Shown: positions 22,855 through 34,891 of the stretch, one piece after another
How the letters are laid out: every line of letters starts with the position of its first letter
Numbering within the stretch: position 1 is the first letter of the stretch
DNA from: Turritopsis dohrnii
Taxonomy: Eukaryota > Cnidaria > Hydrozoa > Anthoathecata > Oceaniidae
Reading direction: 5' to 3'
DNA length: 64,000 nucleotides
NCBI GenBank assembly: GCA_027922465.2
Contig: BQMF02000056.1
Coordinates: forward strand, 1,240,001 to 1,304,000
The notes under the pieces: model-generated
What the model was told of the DNA's origin: nothing
The model's input: only the letters and a program-made list of their open reading frames with translations
Database searches by the model: none
Made by a program: the position numbers and the translations under genes

Positions 22855-23653
22855 TTACATATATCATAAAATATATGCATTGCATAAAGTGAATGTAAGA
22901 TTTTAAAAATTAAATACATATCTCAGAAACTGGGAGTAAGTAATACTAACAAGAGGCTTTTTGATCTCTATCATATTGGTTCATATCATTTTGGACACAG
23001 GATCCTTTTAAAGTTCTTTAATTCAAAACCAGACAGTCATCTCGAACCAAGAAAAATTATATACTGAACTGTACAAATAAGTTACCAGGTTGAGATACTG
23101 GTGCTAAAAAAACCATGCAGCTGCCTACGCAAAACAACTCAGAAAAATAACAATGACTTTGTGTATTATAAACTCAGTCATTCAAACGTAACTCCATAAC
23201 ATTTTTACAGATGTATTTTTGGTTAACAGAAACAGATACCAAAAATATTTATATACATCATTAATCAATAAAGAAAAGGCTTCGGTTCAGTTGACACAAA
23301 CAAACTTATTATACATAGCTGAGCTAATAATTAACTGTCGTCATACTTATGGTCAACGAATTATGGTGCTAATAATCCATGCTAATCATTTATATTACAT
23401 AAAATAAAACACTTGCTTTAAAGCAGCCACAATGTTTTCATTTCGCATAAGCAAAAGAAGAGACATGACTCGAAAAAAATGCTTTTCCTAGATTTTGAAG
23501 TCTGTTTTCAACAGATGTATTAAGTGAATTCAAAATTTCCTAATTAATACTTCATTATTGCTATCAAAAGCTGCAACGATGTTTTCTAGCGAATCCATGT
23601 TGAACTGGGTCTAATTCGAAGGTCTCCCACGTCGTTTTGTGCAGATTTGGTGA

Positions 23654-23817
23654 CCATTCATTCAATAAAGTGTGTAAACCCATGGTTGTACCTTAGGCAA
23701 ATTTTCTTCTGGTTCATTCAATTAAGTGTTAACCCATGGTTGTACCTTAGGCAAATTTTCTTCCAGTTCATTCATTAAAGTGTGTAAACCCGGGGCTCCT
23801 TAGGCAAATTTTCTTCG
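23654..23817. repeat. about 60-bp tandem repeat, three copies
   Basis: Three units each carry ATTCATTCAATAAAGTGT-like sequence, then AACCCATGG (AACCCGGGG in the third) and CTTAGGCAAATTTTCTTC. It lies near the right end of the hAT-like element. Confidence 0.75.
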
Positions 23818-23847
23818 CCTAGGTGAGCGTTAGGCACTAGTCTGTGT

Positions 23848-23930
23848 TGTCAATGTAACTATGAGAAGTCGTTTTCCGGGCAGAATCAATACCTATAAAC
23901 TCAAGCTGTAAAAAACATTAATTTGTAACA
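23848..23930 (+). mobile_element. fragment of Helitron family
   Basis: It matches 1893-1975 inside the Helitron at 1497-2238, sharing ATACCTATAAACTCAAGCT and AAAACATTAATTT. It has no ends of its own, so it is a relic. Confidence 0.6.
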
Positions 23931-25000
23931 TCATCATGGCGCGCGCCGTGCTCGCCGGAGAATAATCCTATTTGCGAAAAAGAAAGGATATCGGATTGAT
24001 GCGGGAATCTCTTGATCTTGAAAAACATTATTTAACTGATTTTGGGTTAGGCAATTGCCTAAGTTGCCTAACCCTGGATCCGCCCCTGCGAGTTACTAAC
24101 TCGATAGTATTATATTGCTTTAAAGGAATCGAGTTATTAAAGTTTTCAAAAATTTCTTAGGATTTATCGTGTGTGCTTGATTTTCAGAATAATTTTCAAC
24201 CTGTTTGCAGCGGTGACACTAAGCGACGCTAATTTGTTTTTGATTCTTTCTCAATCTTTTCCCCACACCTTTTCCAGATTTGTCTTGTTTTCAATTAGAT
24301 TGTTTATTTTTTAATGGATTTGTGGCTTCTTTAAAATCTTTTTAATATTTTGTATGCCTTAGTCCTTCATTTTGAAATAATCCTTCGCAACGGACGTGCT
24401 TGTATAAACAAGTCGTCTGGACCCAGTCTAAGTTGTTCAATTTCAATTCAAAATTGCGGGTTAATGAGATATTGCAAAGTGGAATCTTATCGAATGGTAA
24501 TTAGTTGAAAAGCTGTTTGTCAAAATGTTGCGAAAAAGTCTGGAGTACTTTTTAGAAGTCTATTTTCAGCATGACGCCTCATTATGTAAAATCTTTTATC
24601 AAAGCCTTAGACGCTTAAAACGCAGCAGTCTTAAGCCTTTAAGCTTATTTCACATGCACGTAATTTTTCAACGTAAGCCTTACGTAAATTACGTCGTTCA
24701 TTCATTCTCTTACGCTTACGTAAAATCTGACGTACATGTGACGCTTCTTTTCCTTACGTCAAGTTTTTACATAAGCCTTTACGACGTCCCGTAAGAGCCT
24801 TACGACGATTTCCTTGCGATGAAAAAATTTTGATCGCAAGGGACTGCCCGTAAGCCGTCCGTAAGACCAGGAAGAAAAAAAGAAGAAAAAATATTGCGCA
24901 ATAGCATTCGAATGACGTTTTTCGAATATAAAACGTTCGAAAATTACATTCCGAAGCTATTTTTGTTTTTTAAAAAAAAACAAGCTCATTCAAATTCAAG

Positions 25001-25139
25001 ATGGTGGCTGACGAAGAGCTTTCGATAGCTGTTGAACAATTTGACGTTCTCTATGACAAAAGTCATCCAGACTTCCATAGAAAGGATATCAAGAACAACG
25101 CTTGGAAAGCTGTTGCTGAAAAGCTTGGTTTGGAAGATG
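25001..25139 (+). CDS. MADF-domain exon
   Basis: ATG at 25001. The 46 codons contain LSIAVEQFDVLYDKSHPDF and NNAWKAVAEKLGLED, the helix 1-2 signature of the MADF (Myb/SANT-like, Adf-1) DNA-binding domain. A clean donor GTAAGT follows at 25140. In frame, an acceptor (TTGTAG, 25218-25223) can join it to the RecQ-like exon. MADF proteins are often DNA-binding factors or transposase partners. The rest of the MADF fold (the W..LR..Y part) is not seen nearby, so this may be a truncated or captured exon. Confidence 0.6.
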
Positions 25140-25223
25140 GTAAGTTTATAAAAAAGCATCAATTCCCAATTGACAACTTTAAATATTTCAGTGAAGATTT
25201 TGGTCGTTTGTGTTGTATTGTAG

Positions 25224-26125
25224 GGGTGTTTCCATATCTTAGTTCTCATGAAAACACTGTATCGTTATTTGAACAGAACTATGTAAACAGTGTTGGTGAT
25301 GGTGGTCTTGTTGGTGAGATTGAAATTCCAGCAGTCAGAAATGGAGAGGTGGTGGAAGTGATGTTTACCCATCCAGAATCACTTCTTAGTACTTACAGAC
25401 AAAAACTCCTTAATTCACCGCCATTTCAAAAAAGAGTTGCTGCTTTATGTTATTGGTGAAGCTCATTGCATGAAAATATGGTATGCTAATTATTAGAAAT
25501 GTGATATATACATTTGTTTTGCAAAATATCTTCATAAATTCGAATTAACTATAATAATTTACAACTTTTCCAAGATATATAAACATATAAATTTCATATA
25601 CGATCTGTTATATGTTTTCAGGGCGAAGACTTTCATGTTGACTTGGTAGTCAACCAACAACCAAGACTTGATAGTACGACCAATATTAAATGATGTTGCA
25701 ACACTATGTGCAACTGCCACTGCAAATGACCAGCCGTTGTGGAAGATTAAAGAAAGTCTTGTGCTTCCCAGAGTGATAATTTAACAATAGTTAAAGCCCA
25801 TCCAAATTGCACAAACGTCTATGATGGTAAAAGATTACTTACCTAAACAAGGGGAGAAAAGCTATGATGACATTTTAAGACCTATTTCAGTAGAGTTAAA
25901 TAACCAAAGAGAACACTATCCAACAAAAAATAGTTTACATTAAATTAAAATACTGTGCACATACCTGCACGATTTTCAACATCATCATTGATAATCAGTA
26001 TGTGGGAGACAGCCAGACTGTTCGTAATTTCATGCTGAAACAACTGTAAGGTTGAAAGAAGACATAATAAGAAAACTGAAGAATGATAACTGCAGAATAC
26101 ATATTTCAGTATGAGTATATTTCCT
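25224..26125 (+). pseudogene. RecQ-like DNA helicase pseudogene
   Basis: Pieces of a RecQ-type superfamily-2 helicase in collinear order: VVEVMFTHPESLLS and FQKRVAAL, then after a one-base frame change GEAHC (a degenerate DEAH box, motif II, with G for D), GEDFHVDLV, and further on GEKSYDDILRPISVELNNQR and YIKLKYC, KEDIIRKLKND. The Walker A exon and motifs V-VI are absent, stops and frame changes occur (near 25443, 25690 and 25785) and the motif II Asp is lost, so it cannot be active. RecQ-like genes in high copy are known in some animal genomes, where they ride in transposons. Confidence 0.65.
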
Positions 26126-28592
26126 AATCATTTTTCATATTACACTCCAACTTCTTCATAAGGTTTCTTCTTATATATATCATGATTGTGCGGATACTGA
26201 TAATACGAATACACGTTTCGTGATATAAGAAACATTTATAAGAAACATGAGACTGAAATCTGAGAAAAATTAAGAAACATGGTTAGGCTGAACTCTTGAT
26301 GAACATATTTTTAACAACAGCGAGAATATTTAACATCAACGAATAAATCAAAAACGTTTCCTCAAATTTTTCCATGTTTTCCACTTCCATGTCATCTTCT
26401 TGTTTGGTCAGTCTCTATGTCAATAAACTTATGTGTCTCTTATATAAACAAATATGTGTATATATATATGTTAATATAATAAAACAAGACAACAAATCTT
26501 TTAGATAAAGCAAAAGCTTTTCGATATATTATCATCAACAGTGCTAAAAGTAAAATGTTTTAAATGAACATTTTACTGGAGATGATAACATTGAAAAGCT
26601 TTTGCTTTTATTTTATGATATATTTGCAAACTGGCATACATAATTTAAATATGTTTATAACTAAAAATTTTGTTACATGTAATTTATGTAATATATATTG
26701 TTGTATGGTTGTGTGTTGTATAAAAGGTGGTATTAAAGTAATAAGATGTATTGAAAACTTTTAAGTAAAAACTTGTGTGTGATTAAGTGAGGATTAGATA
26801 TTGTCACGTACTGTTGCAGAAAAATATGACATTTTTCAAATTATTTTTAGTGAAAATGTTTGTCAGTTGCAGTCATATTTTTGTAATACAAAACATACAT
26901 ATCATACTTCAAAATTTCAAAACATCTTGTTGTGTTTACATTCACATAATAACAATACTTATATATCATACTATCTTCACAGTCTAGATGTTCTTTTAGG
27001 AAAAAACCTTTTGTGTTTATTCAGTAAAAACTTATCAAAATTCATAACAAAGATACTTTCTTTTCAGCCATTTATGAATATCTCGGATACAGATTCTGAA
27101 ACAACCAAACCTACATTACAAAAATACATGTATACTCAAAATCACAAAAATAATAAAAATATATACGAGTTGGAAGAAATAATAATTATCAACGACTTTC
27201 AAAAACAATAATTCGTGTTTGAAATACAAACATTTGTAGCTTACTGTTTGCCAGCAGCTGGCCAAGTAACAAAAATTACGTTGCTAACTAAGTGTTTGCA
27301 TAATTATTATTTATTTATGTAAATCAGTAATCCTTAGATTAGAGAGCGTTGGAGATGTCATAAAATGCCAAATCATTGCTCCTAAAAACACTTGCAATTT
27401 CTTCGCACCACTTTCGACCATGTTTTCGACATAGCTGAAAATTTCCGATTTCCCGAATGTTCTTAAAACAAACAAACGGCCTTTGCTTATACTTCGACCA
27501 ATCAGATTGCAATTTTAATCGGCGTTCGCCAGGGTCTTCTTCGCCGCTGTCCGTACATCGAAAAGGCAAGAAACCCTGGGTACGAGGTTGCATTCACGTT
27601 GAATTAAACTTCCATCCGCAAAATTTAGCAAAAATCAGCAACATTAAAGTAGTCATGCTAAACAGATTTTTTCAATTCATTAAAAGAGGTAATCTAGCAA
27701 CTAAAATTCAACTGCAACAAAGTCTTTTCTTTACCTGAAAAACTCTTCATGGTCATAGGTTCTTGCAGGTATAAATGTAGAAATAAAAACACCATTTCTA
27801 TTTCTATCTTGATTTGTTGGTCATATCCAAAATCTTCTGCCTCTGTTTTTTTTATTTTTCCCGACGTCTATAATCGCCACTGCAAGCATGTGATACTTGT
27901 TTACAGCAGCCATCTTTGTAAATGTAGAGGTCAATTTCTTGTTAAGTTACGTAAGAAAATATTTTATCTGTTCGCACATCAGATCGCAGGCACTCTGAAC
28001 GTATGTTACGTAGTTTTTATGTGAGGGAGCTTATGTAATTTTTTAGGTGAACGTAACGTAAACATCTTATCTGAAAGATGTGGAACGAGCTTAAGACAGT
28101 TTTAAGGCTTAAAACAAATATAAATTTTTTTACTGTTTTAAGATATTTGTTGCTCGTGTGAGAACATAAAGTAAGCCTTAAAACATGTTTTATGCCTCAA
28201 AACAAAACATTAAAATTTTTTGATATTTTTGTCTTAACGCTTAAAACATTTCAATTGTTTGAATGAGTTACGTCAATTCCTGGGAGACAAAAACATTCGA
28301 ATAATGCAAAAATGATGCTATTGGTTCGCGAAGACTAGTCTTCCGATGCTGTAATTTAGGACCAACAATGGATGAAAGTGTTAGTACGGTCTGGTGACAT
28401 TCTCATAAAGAGAAAAAAGTATTCACAGTCGAACAGTTCCTTTGTCAGTACATGAAAAAATCCTGAACTCTTTCTTTCTTGATTCAACTTTCTCACCCAG
28501 AATCTTTTAGCTTCTCTTTTCTTTGTTGCGTTCTTTTTTTTTGTAAATATCGGCATACAGAATTACTATTGAAATTGTTAAAGCTTTTTGCT
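26126..28592. other. interior of candidate element; no intact gene
   Basis: Apart from the hairpin, there are only ORFs of uncertain worth. The minus ORF 27339-27593 (with RKHGRKWCEEIASVF) begins in a phrase (QPRTQGFLPF) that looks repeat-derived. Acid-base patterns do not point to a known family. Confidence 0.4.
26506..26610. repeat. 105-bp imperfect hairpin
   Basis: AAAGCAAAAGCTTTTC (from 26507) pairs with GAAAAGCTTTTGCTTT (from 26593). Inside, TTATCATC pairs with GATGATAA and GTAAAATGTT with AACATTTTAC. It could be a tiny foldback element or transcribe to a miRNA-like precursor; no flanking duplication was seen. Confidence 0.65.
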
Positions 28593-29005
28593 GCTTGTTG
28601 AGGACCACCATTTTTATTACGATGTTTTTGATATCTGTATTAAAACAGTTTAGATCAGTGATTTGTTTTTATCTATTTCATTGGTTAAATCACTGTTTTA
28701 AGCTCTAAGATAAATTATTGTTTTAAGGTTGTTTTCACTACAAAATAGAAAAATGTGTTGTAAGGCTTAAGACCGCTGCATTTTAAGCGTTAAAAGGATC
28801 AGTGAAAACCAGGCTTTACGATTACGACACAAGATCAAAATCTTTTGATCTTGTGCGGTAAGGCTTACGACGGTCAATTGTAAGAAAAAAAAGTGTTCAC
28901 ATTTATTTGACAAAAACGCTTACAATCTGAAAATTTTTTATATTTGACATATGCGTTAAAACTATCGTTAGGCTTACGATCGTCGTAACGTTAGCCTTAG
29001 CCTTG

Positions 29006-30140
29006 TCAGACTTGACTAAAATTGGACAATTTGGGCCAAATTTGGACCAAATTTCGAAAGTTCTTCAAATTTCATGAAATTTTGCATGGATTACATTTAA
29101 AAGGTGCTGATTTCAATTTTGGCAATCATTTTGTCAGATTTGACTAAAATTGGACAATTTGGGCCAAATTTGGACCAAATTTCGAAAGTTCTTCGAATTT
29201 CATGAAATTTTGCATGGATCACATTTGAAAGGTGCTGATTTCAATTCTAGCAATCATTTTGTCAGATTTGACTAAAATTGAACAATTTGGGCCAAATTTG
29301 GACCAAATTTTGAAAGTTCTTCAAATTTCATGAAATTTTGCATGGATTACATTTGAAAGGTGCTGATTTCAATTCTAGCAATCATTTTGTCAGAATTTCA
29401 TGAAATTTGAAGACATTTCGAAATTTGGGCCAAATTTGGAACAAATTTTGAAAGTTCTTCAAATTTCATGAAATTTTGCATTGATTATATTTGAAAGGTG
29501 CTGATTTCGAATTTGACAATGATATTGCCAGGTTTGACTAAAATTGGGCAATTTAGGCCAAATTTGGACCAAATTTCGAAAGTTCTTCGAATTTCATGAA
29601 ATTTTGCATGGATCACATTTGAAAGGTGCTGATTTCAATTCTAGCAATCATTTTGTCAGATTTGACTAAAATTGAACAATTTGGGCCAAATTTGGACCAA
29701 ATTTTGAAAGTTCTTCAAATTTCATGAAATTTTGCATGGATTACATTTAAAAGGTGCTGATTTCAATTCTAGCAATCATTTTGTCAGAATTTCATGAAAT
29801 TTGAAGACATTTCGAAATTTGGGCCAAATTTGGAACAAATTTTGAAAGTTCTTCAAATTTCATGAAATTTTGCATGGATTACATTTGAAAGGTGCTGATT
29901 TCAATTCTAGCAATCATTTTGTCAGAATTTCATGAAATTTGAAGACATTTCGAAATTTGGGCCAAATTTGGAACAAATTTCGAAAGTTCTTCAAATTTCA
30001 TGAAATTTTGCATTGATTATATTTGAAAGGTGCTGATTTCGAATTTGACAGTCATTTTGTCAGATTTGACTAAAATTGGACGATTTGGGCCAAATTTGGA
30101 ACAAATTTCGAAAAATCTTCAGTTTTCATGAATAAAAACA
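29006..30140. repeat. tandem satellite, about 120-130-bp unit, nine or so copies
   Basis: The unit includes CAGATTTGACTAAAATTGG, GGGCCAAATTTGGACCAAAT, GAAAGTTCTTCAAATTTCAT, and GGTGCTGATTTCAA. Some units are rearranged hybrids (around 29390, 29800 and 29940), with CAGAATTTCATGAAATTTGA replacing the usual start, and this hybrid form is itself repeated. A lone related copy occurs at 51605-51765. Confidence 0.9.
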
Positions 30141-30417
30141 TCATGTGTTAGATATTGGTGAACTGTTTTTCTTGCCCCGAAACATCATAGTGAGTTGCAA
30201 AGCTGTCAAGATTAAGTTAAATAAATTAAATAAGGGAGTAATTTGATGAATTCCAGACTGTATCAAATTATTAGTCAGTGTACAAGTCACTCAGATATCT
30301 TGAAGATTGGCCTAAAGCAATTTTTTCAAGGGCTGATGAGAAAATTGTTCAAGCCTAATGGCTTCTAATTTTTTTTGCAAAAAAATTTTTTTTTCTTCTG
30401 GCTCTTACTTAATTTAT

Positions 30418-30680
30418 TTAACAAATCTTATTTTGATTATAAAATACGTATCCATGGTTGCAGTTCACACATTCCTTTTGTAGCAAATACTTTCTGATAT
30501 TACTTATTAACCTATTTACACTTTTTAAAAGGCATATCAGCATCAGTGTAACTGAAGCCTAAGAGCTAACAAAAAGTAATAAATTTATGTGCAGAGTTTC
30601 AGTTGTTTAAGTTGTTTAAGTTTAGATGTTTTATATCTGATTTGTTTTATATCTGCCAAGTCGGTTTCGAAATACCGCAA
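30418..30680 (+). repeat. dispersed repeat, copy 1 of 2
   Basis: It matches 48078-48335 over its whole length (start AACAAATCTTATTTTGATTA, middle AATACTTTCTGATATTACTT) with moderate divergence. A small part (ATGTATCCATGGTTACAGTT) is also at 40844-40865. It has no ORF or tRNA-like head. Its class is unknown. Confidence 0.75.
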
Positions 30681-32086
30681 CCGCTATAACGCACCATACA
30701 CCATACACCACAACTACAACGCTATGCCACATGGTTACACTACTCATTACACTATTTGTTGTATTGTGAAACTGGGTCTGTTATTCTCAGTCTGTTGCGG
30801 GGGCATTCATAATAGTGAGAGCTACTTACTAGTTATATTTCGTTTGTTCCCTTTCTGTACTATATTACGAAGTTTCGGAAGAACCATTTTGTAGTGCGAT
30901 TAAAATATCAATGTTTTAACCCAAAGCAAAACTCTTGTCCAATTAGAGTTGACATTATGAAATTTTTAACCAATGAGTGAGATCGTTATTTCCACATAAG
31001 CCACACTTAAATGTCGACTAGGTTTAATACTCGTATATACTGTATAAGTATTTAGATCCAGAGCTCTCCGTATTTAAAAAAACAAAAATCGGATTTTCTT
31101 GCATCATGATACATTGAATACAGATGTCATAGCACCAAAGTTATTAGGGAAACGGATGACTTTGAAATTGCATGCATGAAATCTAAGTGTATTTAATTTA
31201 TGTTAACTATTTGTGTGTGTGTGTGTGTGTGTGTGTTTGTTTGCTTGTCCTTTATTTCATTAGTTTCACGATATCCAATCGCTTTTCAAATCACTCTATT
31301 CCCCCATTTTGAGTTATCAAAGTTTTCGTCACAGCAAGTCGCCTTTCTCTTTTTCGCATTTGTCAGTTCCTTCTCCTTTTAGATAGGATAAAGTCTATTA
31401 TGTATCTTTGTTTTATATTTTAAGAATATCTAATTTTTTATTTCTTATTGTCTAGCTACTGATTTTAATATTGTAATATATTTGTTTTATACAGAAAGTT
31501 GTATTCTAATCCTGACATTCTCTATGCGGATTTCGTATTTATCAATATTCGTATACGGTGTGATATTGTCATCCGTATTGAAAAAGTCCCAATATGGGGA
31601 ATATTGAAGTCGTATTCTAGCTGAATAACAAATCCGTATTTTATCGCATTCGGGTCAAATACGAACTAATACGGAAAATAACCGTATTCAATAGTATTTC
31701 ACGCAGTGACAAATTTTAAATACTTTATTTATTAGATAGATATCAGAAAGAGATTAGAGGATGTAAAAAGTGGAAAAGTGCGCATCGAGTTATTTCCACT
31801 TGCAAGTCCACTATTCTTTGCACAGCACTGAAACCGCAGACGCCTTAGTAATTAAGTTCATTAAACGGACTCTTCAAAATATCCTACCTTTCGTTTTTCG
31901 TCTTTGACCCACGTTTGTGTATCTTAAGCCTCAGAAGCGCACGTAACTTAAAAAGGACCTTTAAAATTCTGTGTACTTTTGTTGCATACATTTTGGTCCA
32001 GTTTTGTGTTTCTTAAGCGATAGAACCTCATGGAAGTTGAAAAAGACTATTAAAATTCTATGTATTATCACGGTATCATAGATAAC
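30681..32086. other. no gene; GT microsatellite and TCCGTATT-rich stretch
   Basis: A (GT)n run lies at 31212-31236. Between 31520 and 31705 the word CCGTATT/AATACGG recurs on both strands, as in subterminal repeats of a MITE, ending CACGCAGTG; no clear terminal pair was found. Confidence 0.45.
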
Positions 32087-32734
32087 CATGGACGTATAAA
32101 AAGAGAAGGACTTACAACTTTTATAAATCTATTCAAACAAGCGCGTCTCGCTTTATTGAAATTTTGACAAAAGCAGTTTTGAAACTCCCTCAAGTGCTGT
32201 TAAAAATACATGTTTCCATTGGCTTCCACACTAGCAGCCTTTTGTTATAAACACGAAAACTGTTGAAAAACACCAAAACTAAAAGTATGATTCCTTAGGA
32301 GTTCTTAAAGCTTCAGACTTGAAACTTTCAGAAAAGATAGATAAACTATCGCTCTGTTTTGTGTAGCTTAGGCATTTTTGAGGCGCAAATATTAACTTCA
32401 TAACATGCAGAGACGCTGTGCCATGATTTTCTTCTATTTTCACTTGTAACATCTTCTAGCAAACTCACAGACATTTTAAAAACGATTAAATATCGTCGTC
32501 TGTGGCTTTGAACAATGAATAAAAGTGTTTTGAAAGCTAATGAGTCTTAATTCCTCTGATATTTCAGTTTTCCGCGTTGGATTGGCACATAAATAATCGT
32601 TCGTCTCAACAAAAATCCAGTGAAATGCGAGACACGCTTTGGTATGAAAGGGATGCCGACACAATGGATTTTAACAATAGAATTGAATAGCTATTGAAAT
32701 GAGTTGTGAGTCCTTCTCTTTTTATACGTCCATG
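32087..32734. mobile_element. 648-bp MITE with 7- to 8-bp TSD
   Basis: TIRs of about 33 bp start CATGGACGTATAAAAAGAGA and end with its inverse. The flanks repeat AGATAAC (32080-32086 and 32735-32741), with the next C also shared. A 7-8 bp duplication suggests hAT or P-type mobilisation. No transposase. Confidence 0.75.
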
Positions 32735-32741
32735 AGATAAC

Positions 32742-34808
32742 CAACTAATATTATCATGGTATTATAGATATGAAAACCAACTGATAGTCTTTAAAACTGT
32801 TTTTTTCTTACGAAACGAAGTGGTCATTCCTTTTTGTTTAGTATTTTGATGAGTATGAAAACCGTAGGAATGTTGTTTTTAGTAACGTAGGTGTTATTGT
32901 TGTTTCTAGGAGAAAAACCATCGATTGTAAAACAAAATTTTGAGTAAACAACATTGTCACAAGGAAAACATTTAAATCGTTTATCAATCTATTTGCTGAG
33001 GCTTTGAATTTAAAATATTATCTTTCATCAGGCTACTTCATTAATGTTTCAAAATTCGTTTTAGGTTGCTCTTAGTAATTTTGATCTAAAATGACTTTCA
33101 TAAAATGACTTTTTGAGTATAAAGTCGTAGGCATTGGTCATTACCATATCTCTGTCTCGATAATACATACTAGCACAATACGTATCTTGTATACAAAATA
33201 AGCATGATCTTGCTAGTACGTCATTGAATCTTGTTTTTAGACATTCACATATCAAACCTTTTTGTTGCTTTCTTTTGTCAGCTAGGAGTTCTTTTAAACA
33301 AAATGTATCTTATTCTTCGCTCATATCACCAAAACATGAAAAAATAAGCGGAGTAAACGAGACATTTTCGATGTTGGTGATTCTTTCGTTATGTTGGCGC
33401 TTTTTCTCGTTTTCCATTTTCTTGTGCAATGACTGAAGAGGATTGGTTCGAGTGGAATTTGGCAATTGGTTTAAGACCCGTATTCTGCACACACCAATTC
33501 ACCCTGCCTCTCGCTTCATTTGGTGACTCCTCTAATGGTGGAAATGATTCCTTTACAATTTTAAATTATGATCACTGCAGATAGTTTGATAGCATAATAA
33601 TTCTTCAAATTGCATGCAAAAATGGTACAAACATGTATCATCATATTCTGAATGATTTTATTGGACAGAAACATGCCCAATGTCATCTGATCGCTGACGT
33701 CACCACTTTTTACTTGGGAAGGAAAATGTCATCAAATTGTAAAGTATGATATGCCATTAGAACGACAATTTCACACTGGTTCCTAAACAGTTTTAAGTTT
33801 TTAAGTTCCTGGTAATAAAAATACATATGATGACAAATGTCTTTGATGACATCATTAAACTAGGATAAATTTTGAGGTTTTTAAATTTTATAGTATGTTA
33901 TACTGTCAGAAATACTGTTTAATACACTATTAATATTTACAGCCAGCAAAAATTATCACTACTTCCATCGCAGAAGCTGAGATCTGTAACTTATTGTACA
34001 TTTGTTCAACTGTGGGATTGTGATACCGTTTGTGCTATGTTGACACGATTCCAAATTTCCAGCTATTATGCGAAGCAATTTGCAAACATGATATTGACAT
34101 GTAGAAGTTGTGGCTTCCTAACAATCTTACAAATTCTTACAGAATTCTCACAAATTCTCATTTTTCACAAATGTGGCCAACTTTAAAGTTGCAATTCGCC
34201 ATGTTATTCATCTCAGCATGGGCTCAAGCTTTCTCAAACAAAAGGGTAGTGGTGTTCTTACGAATATAGCCACATCATTGTTTCAGACAATCATTTTTCT
34301 CGCAGTTCTCTAGTATTTTTTGCATTTTTATAAAATATACAGGAGAACTTATTTTGCAAATATTTCTCACCATGTGTGGAGAGATGTTTGAATATTAGTG
34401 GGTTGATTTTAATAAGCGACCGTCCAAGGAACTTCAGAAAAAAGTTAAAAAGCTCTGCAGTGCAGTTTGTTTGTGACATCATGAAAATGTCAATGCGATG
34501 AAGAGCATTTTCATTGAATTTGTGTTTGTACTTCTATATAAATATGCTTCTTCGCACTGATTGTAAAAGAAATTTGTTCACTGGATATACTTTTTTCACT
34601 AAATCACCGTTTATGGAATATCCCTCTCTCCATTCTCCCTCACATAATTAAATTGGATTTGCGAACAAAATTTATATTCTGACAGATATAATGAAGAGTG
34701 CCTGAAGTACTAGTCATTATAACATTACATTGTGGTAGTTATAGTCAATATCGAAGAGCTAATAACGTTCTAGGTTACTTCAAAACAAAAATCAACTTTT
34801 AAAACAAA
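32742..34808. other. no gene recognised upstream of claudin 3' end
   Basis: Only short ORFs without recognisable domains on either strand; nothing repeated within the window was noticed. Confidence 0.5.
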
Positions 34809-34814
34809 TTTTAT
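34809..34814 (-). terminator. polyadenylation signal of the claudin-like gene
   Basis: On the - strand AATAAA lies about 78 nt after the TAA stop of the claudin-like gene. Confidence 0.6.
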
Positions 34815-34891
34815 TGCATTGAACAAATCATAAAACTTTCATGAGTAATTCCTAAATGTTCGGTTTCTTAAAATGTTCATGTTGTGTTTCT

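Larger units (their letters stand above)
21502..24088. mobile_element. hAT-like element with 5-bp TSD, 2.6 kb
   Basis: It starts CAGGGGCGGATCTAGG and ends with the inverted GGATCCGCCCCTG; both ends also share a GTTAGGCAA/TTGCCTAAC block. The 5-bp duplication CGAGT is at 21497-21501 and 24089-24093. It interrupts an array of CGAGTTA palindromes. No transposase domain is recognisable inside, only short ORFs, so it is non-autonomous. It contains a nested MITE (22690-22854), a tandem repeat (23654-23817) and a Helitron-family fragment (23848-23930). Confidence 0.7.
24593..28815. mobile_element. candidate large TIR element carrying MADF and RecQ parts
   Basis: The left flank (24598-24640: GACGCTTAAAACGCAGCAGT then CTTAAGCC) is inverted at 28760-28795 (GGCTTAAGACCGCTGC, ATTTTAAGCGTT). 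Inside the left end, and around and outside the right end, are arrays of TAAGCCTTACG/CGTAAGGCTTACGAC words in opposite orientation (about 24655-24875 and 28810-29000). Between them lie a MADF exon and a RecQ-like helicase pseudogene. The exact termini and a target duplication were not resolved. Confidence 0.4.

Noticed and set aside
27339..27593. 84-codon minus ORF with RKHGRKWCEEIASVF
   Set aside because: It looks partly protein-like but begins in repeat-derived sequence, has an opposing ORF, and no family was recognised; too weak to call.
29006..30140. CRISPR array
   Set aside because: Units are contiguous and similar throughout, without unique spacers, and the DNA is animal; a satellite.
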